DNA from: Acinetobacter pseudolwoffii
GTDB taxonomy: Bacteria; Pseudomonadota; Gammaproteobacteria; Pseudomonadales; Moraxellaceae
Direction of reading: 5' to 3'
DNA length: 64,000 nucleotides
NCBI RefSeq assembly: GCF_002803605.1
Contig: NZ_PHRG01000003.1
Span: forward strand, 1-64,000
A program made the position numbers and the translations under genes. Position 1 is the stretch's first letter; each line of letters begins with the position of its first letter. The notes beneath the pieces were generated by a model. The model saw nothing but the letters and a program-made list of their open reading frames with translations. It ran no database searches and was not told where the DNA came from. Of the stretch, positions 34,917 through 44,071 are shown piece by piece.

Positions 34917-35231
34917 ATGCCTGTTTGCTATCAATAAATGTTTAAAATTTTGCTGATGCTATTGTGTAAATATTCATAGAAGAATTCATGTGGATTTGTG
35001 CTGAAAGTAAAGGATCCTTTCTGGCTTTGAAACGTCTCCCCACAAACGTATTATTCAAAACTAGAAAGGATCGGGTGTCACCAACACAGGTATTTATTTT
35101 TCTGGTTATTTTCTGTGTCTAACGCTATTTAAGTCTTTTCGCGCTAATTGGGCCATCCCTGAAATTGGGTATTTTTTAATCTTTTTGAGTTTAATCTTAA
35201 AGAGGCTTAACAATATTGAAAATTTAAAGGC

Positions 35232-35295
35232 AAAAAAAACCGCTCTTAGAATTTTGCAACTTCTCCACCAAGTTATCTGCAAAATCCTAAAAGCG
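35232..35295 (-). terminator. Long hairpin with T run on the minus strand
   Basis: The arms at 35241-35258 and 35278-35295 pair over 18 bases with two mismatches, and the loop can extend the stem by AACTT/AAGTT. On the minus strand the stem is followed by G and eight T, the form of a Rho-independent terminator. No minus-strand gene is seen upstream of it, so it may end an unannotated transcript. The rest of the gene-free stretch 34917-35524 shows only an imperfect repeat of an ATCCCTGAAA element. Confidence 0.5.
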
Positions 35296-35524
35296 TTTGT
35301 CGGAGGGCGTAAGCATTAACACTTTATTATTTTTGTTATAAGGCCATTAAAACCCATATTTTATAGTCGGTATATCCCTGAAAATGGTGATATTTTAGAT
35401 TTAACTGGAAAATTGCGCTAAAAAACTGCAAATCTGTTGCTACCCGGTCGCGGAAACAGCAGGACTGCGGCAATTAAACCGAGTTATGCCTATAATAGAG
35501 CCATCCTAGCAAGTGGCGAGCAAG

Positions 35525-36145
35525 ATGCGCGGTTTATATTTAATTACCAATGATGATCCCGTAGAACTTTTATTGGCAAAACTGGAAGGCGCAATGGCCA
35601 ATGGCGGCATTGCAGTATTGCAATATCGCCGTAAAAAAGTCGCCAAACAAGATCAAATTTACGAAATCGAGTATATGAAAGCCATGTGTGCTGAATATGG
35701 TGTGCTTTTTGTGATTAATGATGATCTTGAAATGGCCGTTAAATACGGGGTGGGTGTGCATTTGGGTCAGGATGACGGGTCTATTGTCGAGGCAGTTGCA
35801 CGCTTGCCGAAAAATGTCTTGATTGGTCGTAGCTGTAATAACTCGCTTGAGCTGGCTGAACAGGCCATTGCCGATGGTGCAAACTATGTGGCATTTGGTG
35901 CCATCTATGCTACTGACAGTAAACCTGAAGCCGGTAATATTGGTTTGGAAACCTTAAAACTGGCCAAAGAGAAATTGAACGTGCCTTTATGTGCCATTGG
36001 CGGTTTAACGGTTGAAAATTCCAAAGAAGTCATTGAGTCAGGTGCGGATTATTGCGCCGTGATTAGTGATATATTGGGCTTACCGATGAATGCCATTCCT
36101 GAACGTTTAGATGAATGGTCTGCGCTTTTTCAAGCTACAGCATAA
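35525..36145 (+). CDS. thiE: Thiamine-phosphate synthase
   Basis: This protein of about 206 residues is counted from ATG 35525, giving the usual start MRGLYLITNDD. A GTG four codons earlier is the alternative. ThiE joins the pyrimidine and thiazole phosphates to form thiamine phosphate. TIM-barrel signatures are present: LQYRRKK, FVINDDLEMA, GVHLGQDDG, VAFGAIYATDSK and the phosphate-binding AIGGLTVEN. hemL follows 38 bases later, so the two are probably co-transcribed. I see no TPP riboswitch in the leader. Confidence 0.93.
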   Translation: MRGLYLITNDDPVELLLAKLEGAMANGGIAVLQYRRKKVAKQDQIYEIEYMKAMCAEYGVLFVINDDLEMAVKYGVGVHLGQDDGSIVEAVARLPKNVLIGRSCNNSLELAEQAIADGANYVAFGAIYATDSKPEAGNIGLETLKLAKEKLNVPLCAIGGLTVENSKEVIESGADYCAVISDILGLPMNAIPERLDEWSALFQATA

Positions 36146-36183
36146 AATTTTTTGATTGATTTAATTTTGAGTCGAGTGCCTTC

Positions 36184-37485
36184 ATGAGCTTATCTCCAAA
36201 GCAAGAACAATTGTTCAAACAAGCCAATAAACATATTCCGGGTGGCGTCAATTCACCTGTACGCGCATTTAACGGCGTCGGTGGTACACCGGTCTTTATC
36301 GAAAAAGCCCAAGGTGCCTATCTCTATGATGTAGATGGCAAGCGTTATGTGGACTATGTGGGTTCATGGGGGCCGATGATTCTGGGCCATGCGCATCCAG
36401 CAATTATTAAAGCGGTTCAGGATGCCGCAGTAGACGGTTTGAGCTTTGGTGCGCCCACAGTTCATGAAACCACGCTTGCAGATATTATTTGCGAGATCAT
36501 GCCATCGATTGAACTGGTGCGTATGACCAACTCAGGTACAGAAGCGACCATGACCGCGATTCGTTTAGCGCGTGGTTATACTGGCCGTGACAAGATTGTA
36601 AAATTTGAAGGCTGTTATCACGGTCACTCCGATTCATTATTGGTAAAAGCCGGTTCAGGTTTATTGACCAGTGGAGAAGGGGAAGCGACGTCTGCAGGCG
36701 TGCCAGCGGATTTTGCCAAACATACCTTAACACTTCCGTATAACGACATCGCGACTTTAAAAGAATGCTTTGCCAAATTCGGTTCAGAAATTGCCGGTGT
36801 GATTGTTGAGCCAGTCGCAGGCAACATGAACCTGGTGAAACCAATTGACGGTTTCCTGCAAGCAATTCGTGATGTCTGTGATGAGCATGGTTCAGTGTTT
36901 ATCATTGATGAAGTGATGACCGGTTTCCGTGTCGGTCTTGGCGGTGCACAGGCTCATTATGGCGTAACTCCGGATTTAACCACTTTAGGTAAAATCATTG
37001 GTGCAGGCCTGCCAGTGGGCGCTTTCGGTGGTAAGCGTGAAGTGATGGAATGCATTGCGCCTTTAGGTAAGGTGTATCAAGCAGGTACGCTATCAGGTAA
37101 TCCGCTGGCAATGCGTGCAGGTATCGAGATGTTTAAACATCTCCGTGCTGAAGGTTTCTACGAGAAATTATCTGCGCAACTTGAGAAACTGTTAGTTGGC
37201 TTACAAGCTGCTGCGGATGAAGCAGGTATTCCGTTTAAGACACAACAGGTCGGTGGTATGTTTGGTCTTTACTTTACAGATCAAGAAGACATCACCAGCT
37301 TTGATTCGATGTTGAAATGTGATGTCGATGCTTTCCGTAAATTCTTCCATGGCATGTTAAGTCGTGGCGTAAACCTTGCGCCATCTGCTTTTGAAGCAGG
37401 ATTTATTTCAGCTGCGCATTCTGATGAAGATATTGCTTTCACGATTCAAGCAGCGAAAGAAACTTTTGCTGAGATGAAAGCGTAA
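36184..37485 (+). CDS. hemL: Glutamate-1-semialdehyde 2,1-aminomutase
   Basis: This 433-residue PLP enzyme converts glutamate-1-semialdehyde to 5-aminolevulinate, the precursor of tetrapyrroles, in the C5 pathway. It begins with the family pattern [18 protein letters not shown]. It carries [17 protein letters not shown] for cofactor phosphate binding, [13 protein letters not shown] with the PLP-ring aspartate, and [18 protein letters not shown] with the Schiff-base lysine. The length is normal. It is preceded by thiE and followed by a perfect GC-rich hairpin. Confidence 0.97.
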   Translation: MSLSPKQEQLFKQANKHIPGGVNSPVRAFNGVGGTPVFIEKAQGAYLYDVDGKRYVDYVGSWGPMILGHAHPAIIKAVQDAAVDGLSFGAPTVHETTLADIICEIMPSIELVRMTNSGTEATMTAIRLARGYTGRDKIVKFEGCYHGHSDSLLVKAGSGLLTSGEGEATSAGVPADFAKHTLTLPYNDIATLKECFAKFGSEIAGVIVEPVAGNMNLVKPIDGFLQAIRDVCDEHGSVFIIDEVMTGFRVGLGGAQAHYGVTPDLTTLGKIIGAGLPVGAFGGKREVMECIAPLGKVYQAGTLSGNPLAMRAGIEMFKHLRAEGFYEKLSAQLEKLLVGLQAAADEAGIPFKTQQVGGMFGLYFTDQEDITSFDSMLKCDVDAFRKFFHGMLSRGVNLAPSAFEAGFISAAHSDEDIAFTIQAAKETFAEMKA

Positions 37486-37502
37486 TTTATACCTCTCCCA
37501 AA

Positions 37503-37523
37503 CCCTCTCCTTAAAGGAGAGGG
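37503..37523. repeat. Palindromic element after hemL
   Basis: The arms CCCTCTCCT and AGGAGAGGG with a 3-base loop form a perfect hairpin. Only a weak T stretch follows, so it may be a REP-like palindrome as much as a terminator for hemL. Confidence 0.6.
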
Positions 37524-37633
37524 CTTTCATCTATCGAATAGAAATGAAAATTTAAAGACTTCTTACTGTATTCTTGCGCCATATAGGGCTCAGGCTTAGG
37601 GAAAATTACATTTAAAATTAGGGATATTTATTC

Positions 37634-38050
37634 ATGCAAACCAAACATTATTTGACTTTAAGTGATGCTGAATTTTTATTAGATCAAGCTCATCAATATG
37701 CGATTCAGAACAGTTTTAATGTCAGTATTGCTGTGGTGGATGAAACGGGTAATTTACTTGTGATGAAGCGTATGGATGGTGCAGCACCAATGACTGCAAA
37801 TCTGGCCATCGAAAAAGCTAAATGTTCTGCCATGAGTCGCCATCCATCCAAACTTTTTGAAGACATTATCAAAGGTGGGCAGATGGGCTTTCTGACTATG
37901 GAATCATTTTCAGGAATGCTGGAGGGTGGTGAGCCAATTATGTACCAAGGGCAGCTCGTCGGTGCGATGGGTGTGTCGGGTGTGAAGTCGTTTGAAGATG
38001 CGGAGATTGCACAGGTAGCGATTGAGAAGTTTTTAGAACATGTGGTTTAG
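37634..38050 (+). CDS. GlcG/HbpS family heme-binding-like protein
   Basis: This 138-residue protein matches the GlcG/HbpS family: LTLSDAEFLLDQAHQYAIQNSFNVSIAVVDETGNLLVMKRMDGA at the start, then ANLAIEKAKCSAM and GEPIMYQGQLVGAMGVSGV. It has no signal peptide, so the copy is probably cytoplasmic. HbpS of Streptomyces binds heme, and GlcG is associated with glycolate use. No such neighbours occur here. The closeness to hemL is suggestive only. The function remains unassigned. Confidence 0.83.
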   Translation: MQTKHYLTLSDAEFLLDQAHQYAIQNSFNVSIAVVDETGNLLVMKRMDGAAPMTANLAIEKAKCSAMSRHPSKLFEDIIKGGQMGFLTMESFSGMLEGGEPIMYQGQLVGAMGVSGVKSFEDAEIAQVAIEKFLEHVV

Positions 38051-38191
38051 ATTGATTTACAGTAGGAAATCAAAATATAACAGCCTAGACTGATAGTTCT
38101 AGGCGAATCAGTTTAAACAAAGCTCTATCTAAGATTTGAATATTACTTGAGCTGATACCAACTAAATAAGAATAAATTTTGGGAATAATGG

Positions 38192-38986
38192 ATGATCAAA
38201 AAAATAATTTTCATTTTGCTTAATAGTATCTTTATTAGCGCCTGTAGTGATTCAGTAGAAGTGGATCATAGCTATGATGATGTACAATATTATGAAGATA
38301 ATTCCCAAACTGGCGATTTAATTATGTGGGGAATTTCGCCTGAATTAATCATTAAAACTTATGTTGGCGCGAAACAGAATATTGCTGAAAATACAGTGTT
38401 GAGTAGTCCTTTTCTAGGCCAGTTTCCAATAAATTTTGAGCCAACCACATATATTTCGAATAGTCTAGATAATATCGAAAATGTTGCGGATTTTGAAAAT
38501 CCAATGCAATTTAATTTATTACTCAATCAAGCTAAAGATATACCAATAAATAATTTTTATGATAAAAATCATAAAAACCAAGTTAAAGTACATGTGCAAA
38601 ATTTTAGTAAAGCTGATCCCTTATATTTTAAATATAAACAGACACCACGAGAATGGATAAATTATTTAATATCGCATCAATATGTAAAATATGAAGACTC
38701 ATTTAAAAAGTTTGATCTAGATTGCTATTCATTAAATTTTGACTCTTCGATCGCTTATCATTGTATTGGTCGTGCATCAGACCAATACCAAACAGAATTT
38801 TTAATGAAAATTACCAAAAATATTGAGAATCAACAGATCATTACAACAACAGTTGAAACACCCTTATATCCGAATGTGCGAGTCGAGTGGAGAATGACTC
38901 GTGACTCCTTGAATGACTGGAAAGTTGTAGATCGAAATATTTGGCATTTATTAAGTATTTGGAATGTAAGTCAGTACAGAAAATAA
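38192..38986 (+). CDS. Putative lipoprotein, AT-rich gene
   Basis: This 264-residue protein has a short lipoprotein signal (MIKKIIFILLNSIFISAC, lipobox ISAC). The mature part is rich in Asp, Asn, Ile and Tyr and shows no known domain. Two cysteines (LDCYSL and YHCIG) could form a disulfide in the periplasm. Base composition is clearly more AT-rich than the flanking genes, with many AAT, ATT and TTA codons, which suggests recent acquisition. It is a single-gene unit. The function is unknown. Confidence 0.65.
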   Translation: MIKKIIFILLNSIFISACSDSVEVDHSYDDVQYYEDNSQTGDLIMWGISPELIIKTYVGAKQNIAENTVLSSPFLGQFPINFEPTTYISNSLDNIENVADFENPMQFNLLLNQAKDIPINNFYDKNHKNQVKVHVQNFSKADPLYFKYKQTPREWINYLISHQYVKYEDSFKKFDLDCYSLNFDSSIAYHCIGRASDQYQTEFLMKITKNIENQQIITTTVETPLYPNVRVEWRMTRDSLNDWKVVDRNIWHLLSIWNVSQYRK

Positions 38987-39052
38987 TATGTGCTTTTGAT
39001 GTTGTGAGTTAGCATATTCTCATTTATTAAATTATCTTATGAAGTTTTTTAA

Positions 39053-39760
39053 ATGCTTTACCCCGTGCCCAAAAAAATCCAACTTGCGCCATCACAAGCC
39101 AAATGGCAGCTTGCATCAAATGAATCCGTTTTGGTTTTAGTCGGATTGCAAAACTTACGTATGCAGCAGGGGATACAAGAGAGTGGACTCATGGCAAATT
39201 TGATTCAACTGACCAATAAAGCCAAAGCGCTGGATATTCCGATTGTTGACTTATATGGTGATGACCTGATGCAAGGCATGCAGCAATTGGGAGAATATGC
39301 CTCAACCCATCCGCAGCTGATTTTTGCCGGGCAGGTCACACCAATGCTGAAACAGATTTTACCGCATCTGCAAAGTGTCACCGAGCAAATCTGTGTAGTT
39401 GATGATGCGATTTTATTGTCAAATCAAGATCAGCATATTCAGTGGATTGAAAATATTTCGGCACAGGGGATACATCACTTAAATATCTATAGCCTGACTC
39501 GCTTATGGGATTTAAGCGCGCCGTCAGAATATGTATTGTCGACCAAAGGCATTATGTTGGCCGTCGCAGAACAGCTGGATATGGATCCCTTGGAAATTGA
39601 TCCCTATGTCGATTTAAGAAATTATGGATTGGACTCTGTAGCTGTGGTGAGTTTGGTCGGTGTATGGCGTGCACATGGTGCCAATATTCGTTATGAAGAT
39701 GTACGACAGCATCCGTCTTTGCATGAATTGGCAGGCTTCATTTTACAATCCTCAGGTTGA
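39053..39760 (+). CDS. Isochorismatase-like protein fused to a carrier (PCP/ACP) domain
   Basis: This 235-residue protein has the two-part layout of EntB/BasF-type proteins. Residues 1-160 resemble the isochorismatase fold, and residues 165-235 form a phosphopantetheine-binding carrier domain. The carrier motif YGLDSVAVVSLVG is intact, with Ser195 as the attachment site. The hydrolase part looks inactive: where the family has the catalytic D-x-Q, residues 31-33 read GLQ. No siderophore synthetase or transport genes are nearby. It may act only as a carrier protein in trans. Confidence 0.75.
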   Translation: MLYPVPKKIQLAPSQAKWQLASNESVLVLVGLQNLRMQQGIQESGLMANLIQLTNKAKALDIPIVDLYGDDLMQGMQQLGEYASTHPQLIFAGQVTPMLKQILPHLQSVTEQICVVDDAILLSNQDQHIQWIENISAQGIHHLNIYSLTRLWDLSAPSEYVLSTKGIMLAVAEQLDMDPLEIDPYVDLRNYGLDSVAVVSLVGVWRAHGANIRYEDVRQHPSLHELAGFILQSSG

Positions 39761-39893
39761 TACGCTGCGATTGAGCATTTTTATGACCTAAATCGGAAAT
39801 TTCATCAGCATTTACATAAAAGCGCATTGTAATTATGGGCGAAGCTTTCTATCATGGCCGCCTTGTTTTTCGCGATCAGCCTGGGATTGAACT

Positions 39894-40538
39894 TTGAGTA
39901 ATTTTCTAACCGAACATCTGATACATCGTGATGACGATTTTATAGTCATCCACAAACCTGCAGGTTTACTCACAGTTCCCGGTAAAACAGAAGATTTACA
40001 AGATTGCCTGATTAACCGATTATTAAAAATAGAACCAAAAACCTTACTGATCCATCGACTGGATCGCGATACTTCCGGCATTCTCGTGTTTGGTCTAACA
40101 AAATGGGGACAAAAAAACATTTCCCGCCAGTTTCAGGAACGCCAGACCGACAAAACCTATCAGGCCGTGGTTGCCGGTACACTCGAAGGTGAAGGTAGCA
40201 TTGAGGTGCCAGTGGTATATGACCCAAGCCGTCCGCCCTTACATATCGCAGATCCCGCACATAACAAGCCGGCCATCACGCATTGGCAGGCGATCGAACA
40301 CTTTAATATTCAGGAACAAGCCGTGACTCGGGTGAAACTTACGCCAATTACCGGCCGTTCGCATCAGTTGCGTGTGCATATGCAATATCTGGGGCATCCG
40401 ATTATCGGCGATACCTTATATGCGACACCTGAACAGCAACAGCTCAGCTCGCGTCTACATTTACATGCTGAACGTTTGAGTTTTTATCATCCTCAAACAG
40501 ATCAGCTGGTCGAATTTTATTGTCCGGCGCCGTTCTAG
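39894..40538 (+). CDS. RluA family pseudouridine synthase
   Basis: This 214-residue protein starts with TTG and contains the RluA signature LLIHRLDRDTSGILVFG, with the catalytic aspartate in HRLDRDTSG. The later elements RQTDKTYQAVV and TGRSHQLRVHMQYLGHPIIGD are also typical. It has no S4 domain, so it belongs to the short RluA-like group, which modifies a uridine in tRNA and/or 23S rRNA. The exact target cannot be read from the sequence. rapA follows 150 bases later on the same strand, and rapA-rluA adjacency is also found in E. coli. Confidence 0.88.
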   Translation: MSNFLTEHLIHRDDDFIVIHKPAGLLTVPGKTEDLQDCLINRLLKIEPKTLLIHRLDRDTSGILVFGLTKWGQKNISRQFQERQTDKTYQAVVAGTLEGEGSIEVPVVYDPSRPPLHIADPAHNKPAITHWQAIEHFNIQEQAVTRVKLTPITGRSHQLRVHMQYLGHPIIGDTLYATPEQQQLSSRLHLHAERLSFYHPQTDQLVEFYCPAPF

Positions 40539-40690
40539 GAAATACTTCTTGAATCGGCGTGAATTATGCTCACTTTTTAGTGGGCTTTATGTCAAAATAC
40601 ATTGCTTGAAGGTGTGAAATTTTGCTCCAATGACGTTTCGTGATTGAGCCTAATATTCATAATCTTGTACTTAAGATAAAGGTGGAAAAA

Positions 40691-43519
40691 TTGCAGCAAT
40701 TTGCTATTGGTCAACGTTGGTTATCAGATACTGAAACAGAACTCGGTTTAGGCGTTCTTATTGATGTTGATGAGCGGTCGGTTAGCATTTTATTCCCGAA
40801 AAGCGATGAAACTCGCGTCTATGCACGTAGCAATGCACCCTTATCTCGTATCGTATTTAATGTGAAAGATGAATTACAGGATCAGGAAGGGACCAAATGG
40901 ATTGTAGAATCCGTGGAAGACCGCAATGGCGTGGTGCGTTATCACGTCATTCGTACCCTGGAAGATGGGACTGAAGAACGTAAATCGCTGAATGAAACCC
41001 GCATTGGTGCCACCATCCAGTTGTCCAAGCCTCTAGACCGTTTATTGGCCAGTCAGGTCGATTATAAAGAATGGTATGACCTGCGTATTGAAGCGCTGCT
41101 GATGCAGGCCAATATGCAAAGCAGTCCACTGCGTGGTCTGGTCGGTTCACGTGTCGGCCTGATTCCACACCAGTTGTATATTGCGCATGAAGTCGGTCAG
41201 CGTTTTGCTCCGCGTGTATTACTGGCCGATGAAGTCGGTCTGGGTAAAACTATCGAAGCGGGTTTGATTATCCATCAACAGCTGAAAACTGGCCGTTCTG
41301 AACGCATCCTGATTTTAGTACCGGATTCGCTGCAATATCAGTGGATGATTGAGATGCGCCGTCGTTTCAATCTTGAGTTCTCGTTATTTGATTTGACCCG
41401 TACTGCATCAATCAAAGAGCATGATCCTGAACAAAACCCATTCCTGACCGAACAAAAAATTATTGCCTCTGTCGATTTGATGGTCGACCATGAAGATCTG
41501 CGTGAACAGGCGCTCGAAGCCGGTTTCGACTTGCTGGTGGTCGATGAAGCACATCATTTGATGTGGAGCGAAGAAGATGGCGGTAATGACCGTTATGATC
41601 TGGTCGAAGAACTGGCTGAACATACGCCGGGCGTATTGTTATTGACGGCAACACCGGAACAGCTCGGGGTAGAAAGTCACTTTGCACGCCTGCGTTTACT
41701 CGATCCGCAGCGCTTTAACTCGCTGGATCGTTTCCTGGATGAAGAAGCGCAATATCAGCACACCGCTAAAATTGCAGAAGTGTTGATGTCAAATCTGCCA
41801 CTTGAAGCAGAACATTTGACTGCGATTGAGGCCTTGTTGGGTCATTCAATTGAAGATCATCCTGAGCAGCGTTTCCGTGCCATTCACGAACTTTTAGACC
41901 GTCATGGTACCGGTCGTATCCTGTTTCGTAATACGCGTGAAGCCATTCAGGGCTTCCCGGGTCGTGACTGTCAGCCGGCACCATTACCGGCACCGGAACA
42001 CTGGTCGAAAGATGGTAAGTTGCGTGAGCAAATGTGGCCTGAAGAAGCCCAGCTCGATGGTGCATGGATGGAAGCCGATCCACGCGTGATGTGGCTGATG
42101 GAGCGTTTACGTACCGATCTTAAACACAAGAAAGTCTTACTGATTGCGCGTAGCGGGCCAGTGGTTGAAGCGCTGGAAAATGTACTTCGCTTACATGCCG
42201 GTATTCGTACCGCGATGTTCCATGAAGGCATGAGCTTGTTAGAGCGTGATCAGGCTGCCGCTTATTTTGCTGAAGATTCGTATGGCGCGCAGATTCTGCT
42301 TTGTTCGGAAATTGGTTCAGAAGGGCGTAACTTCCAGTTTGCATCTGATCTGATTCTGTTCGATCTTCCTGCCAACCCGGACGTTTTAGAGCAGCGTATT
42401 GGCCGTTTAGATCGTATCGGTCAGGAAAACCGGATTCAGATTCATGTGCCTTATCTGGTGGGAACTGCGCAAGAACGTATGTTCCGCTGGTATAACGAAG
42501 CCTTGAATATTTTCGGCAATATTTCCCCAACTGCACAAACCTTGCAAGAAAACTTTATTGTTCGCTTGAAAGACTGTCTATTGGCAGACAAAGGTCAAGC
42601 GTTTGAAGACCTGCTGGAAGAAGTCAGCGTGCAACGTGAAGCGCTGGAAGCTGAATTGCAGGAAGGCCGTGACCGTTTGCTAGAGTACAACTCTTGCCGT
42701 CCGGTGGTAGCACAGGAAATTGTCAACGCACTTGAAGACTATGATGACAATACTACTTTGCCGATCTTCATGAAACGCTTTATGGCGTCCACGAATATTG
42801 ACTTTGACGAGCAAAGTAACGGTACCGTGATCATCAAGCCAACAGATCAAATGCAGGTTCAAGGTTTGACGCTGGATGAAGAAGGCATCACTGCCACTTT
42901 CTATCGTGATCAGGCACAAATCCGCGAAGATGCGCAATACCTGACCCTGGAACATCCATTCACTGAAAGTGTGATGGAAATGATCAATACTCAAGGCTTT
43001 GGTAGCACCAACGTTGCGGTATTAAAATCTGCGGCACTGCCACAAGGTTCGGTATTGCTGGAAGTCTGGTTCAAGGTCGATGTGGTTGCACCGAAAGCAT
43101 TGAACTTGCCATCAAGCCTGCCGCAACAATTGGTTCGTGTGTTATTAAGCGAGAAAGGTCAGGATCTTTCACAAAAAATTGCGCCTGAAATTTTAAAACC
43201 GTATCTGCATCATTTAGATGGCAACAGCTGCCGTCAGGTGGTGAAAGCACGTCGTGATGTGATTGAGGCACGTTATCAGCAAGCACTTGAATTGGCACGC
43301 AGTGCATTGCCAAACTTCAAGCAGCAAGCCAAAGAAGTGTATGGTAATAAATGGCAATATGAAATTGACCGTCTGACCTATCTGAAACAGTTTAATCCAA
43401 GTATCCGTGAAGATGAAATTTCACGTTTACAGAAGTTGCAGAAAGAAGGTCTCGGCCTACTGGATGGTTTATCTGTGACGCCAGAAGCCATTCAGGTGAT
43501 GGTAGTCGTCAAGCCTTAA
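40691..43519 (+). CDS. rapA: RNA polymerase-associated ATPase RapA
   Basis: This protein of about 942 residues is a Swi2/Snf2-type ATPase that recycles RNA polymerase after transcription. I prefer the TTG at 40691, which has an AAGGTGG site five bases upstream and gives the N-terminus QQFAIGQRWLSDTETELGLG. A GTG at 40640 would add 17 residues. The N-terminal Tudor-like regions are followed by Walker A LLADEVGLGKTIEAGLI, the box VVDEAHHLMW and the C-terminal helicase motif GRLDRIGQ. A terminator lies just after the stop. Confidence 0.95.
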   Translation: MQQFAIGQRWLSDTETELGLGVLIDVDERSVSILFPKSDETRVYARSNAPLSRIVFNVKDELQDQEGTKWIVESVEDRNGVVRYHVIRTLEDGTEERKSLNETRIGATIQLSKPLDRLLASQVDYKEWYDLRIEALLMQANMQSSPLRGLVGSRVGLIPHQLYIAHEVGQRFAPRVLLADEVGLGKTIEAGLIIHQQLKTGRSERILILVPDSLQYQWMIEMRRRFNLEFSLFDLTRTASIKEHDPEQNPFLTEQKIIASVDLMVDHEDLREQALEAGFDLLVVDEAHHLMWSEEDGGNDRYDLVEELAEHTPGVLLLTATPEQLGVESHFARLRLLDPQRFNSLDRFLDEEAQYQHTAKIAEVLMSNLPLEAEHLTAIEALLGHSIEDHPEQRFRAIHELLDRHGTGRILFRNTREAIQGFPGRDCQPAPLPAPEHWSKDGKLREQMWPEEAQLDGAWMEADPRVMWLMERLRTDLKHKKVLLIARSGPVVEALENVLRLHAGIRTAMFHEGMSLLERDQAAAYFAEDSYGAQILLCSEIGSEGRNFQFASDLILFDLPANPDVLEQRIGRLDRIGQENRIQIHVPYLVGTAQERMFRWYNEALNIFGNISPTAQTLQENFIVRLKDCLLADKGQAFEDLLEEVSVQREALEAELQEGRDRLLEYNSCRPVVAQEIVNALEDYDDNTTLPIFMKRFMASTNIDFDEQSNGTVIIKPTDQMQVQGLTLDEEGITATFYRDQAQIREDAQYLTLEHPFTESVMEMINTQGFGSTNVAVLKSAALPQGSVLLEVWFKVDVVAPKALNLPSSLPQQLVRVLLSEKGQDLSQKIAPEILKPYLHHLDGNSCRQVVKARRDVIEARYQQALELARSALPNFKQQAKEVYGNKWQYEIDRLTYLKQFNPSIREDEISRLQKLQKEGLGLLDGLSVTPEAIQVMVVVKP

Positions 43520-43535
43520 GTTTTAAGCAATTAAA

Positions 43536-43563
43536 AAATGCAGCTTTCGGGCTGCTTTTTTTT
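43536..43563 (+). terminator. Rho-independent terminator after rapA
   Basis: The arms GCAGC and GCTGC with a 6-base loop are followed by eight T, starting about 20 bases after the rapA stop. Confidence 0.8.
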
Positions 43564-43665
43564 ATGGCCGAAATTCGGCTTTTATATTGTTTTGGTCGGG
43601 GAATACTGGCCTGTCATTTTTCTTGTGTTTAAAATCAGTCTAACTAATAACCAGAAATAATAAAC

Positions 43666-43932
43666 ATGTCCAAAGCCTTTATTGGTCTCGGTGCCAAAAC
43701 CACTCACGGTGGTATTGTGGTGGAAAGTGAGCCGTCTTTTATTATGAAAGGCATCGCCGTACATTTAAATGGCATGACGCATTATTGTCCCAAATGCCAG
43801 ACCATGGTCACCGCAATCTCCAGCGATTTATCTATTACTGTCAAAGGACGGGCAATGCTTATCGCAGGGGATAAGACCAGTTGCGGCGCGACTTTTCTAG
43901 CCATGCAGCATTTGACGGTATCGCAGAAATAA
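43666..43932 (+). CDS. PAAR domain protein (type VI secretion spike tip)
   Basis: This 88-residue protein is a bare PAAR domain: AFIGLGAKTTHGGIVVESEP at the start, a HYCPKCQ metal-binding segment, and GRAMLIAGDKTSCGATFLA at the end. PAAR proteins form the pointed tip on VgrG of the type VI secretion spike, holding zinc through histidines and a cysteine. No VgrG, adaptor or recognisable effector lies next to it, so it is an orphan tip. An alpha/beta hydrolase gene follows after about 140 bases. Whether that is cargo is doubtful. Confidence 0.85.
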   Translation: MSKAFIGLGAKTTHGGIVVESEPSFIMKGIAVHLNGMTHYCPKCQTMVTAISSDLSITVKGRAMLIAGDKTSCGATFLAMQHLTVSQK

Positions 43933-44071
43933 ATCTTAAATTCGTTTAATAAAATAAGAAGAGCTGACTTCAAGGTCATGCTTTGAGCGTTTTGGCACTA
44001 TCACATGACTTTTCAGATCAGTAAGCTCATCCGATGATTTCAGGATGAATACGCGCTGCGTTTGGAAAATA

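Noticed and set aside
35241..35295. Long inverted repeat considered as an integron attC site
   Set aside because: The ends do not carry the RYYYAAC/GTTRRRY core sites, and no integrase or cassette array is present. A T run on the minus strand fits a terminator better.
35400..35524. Search for a TPP riboswitch before thiE
   Set aside because: The conserved CUGAGA and ACCUGA-type elements are absent.
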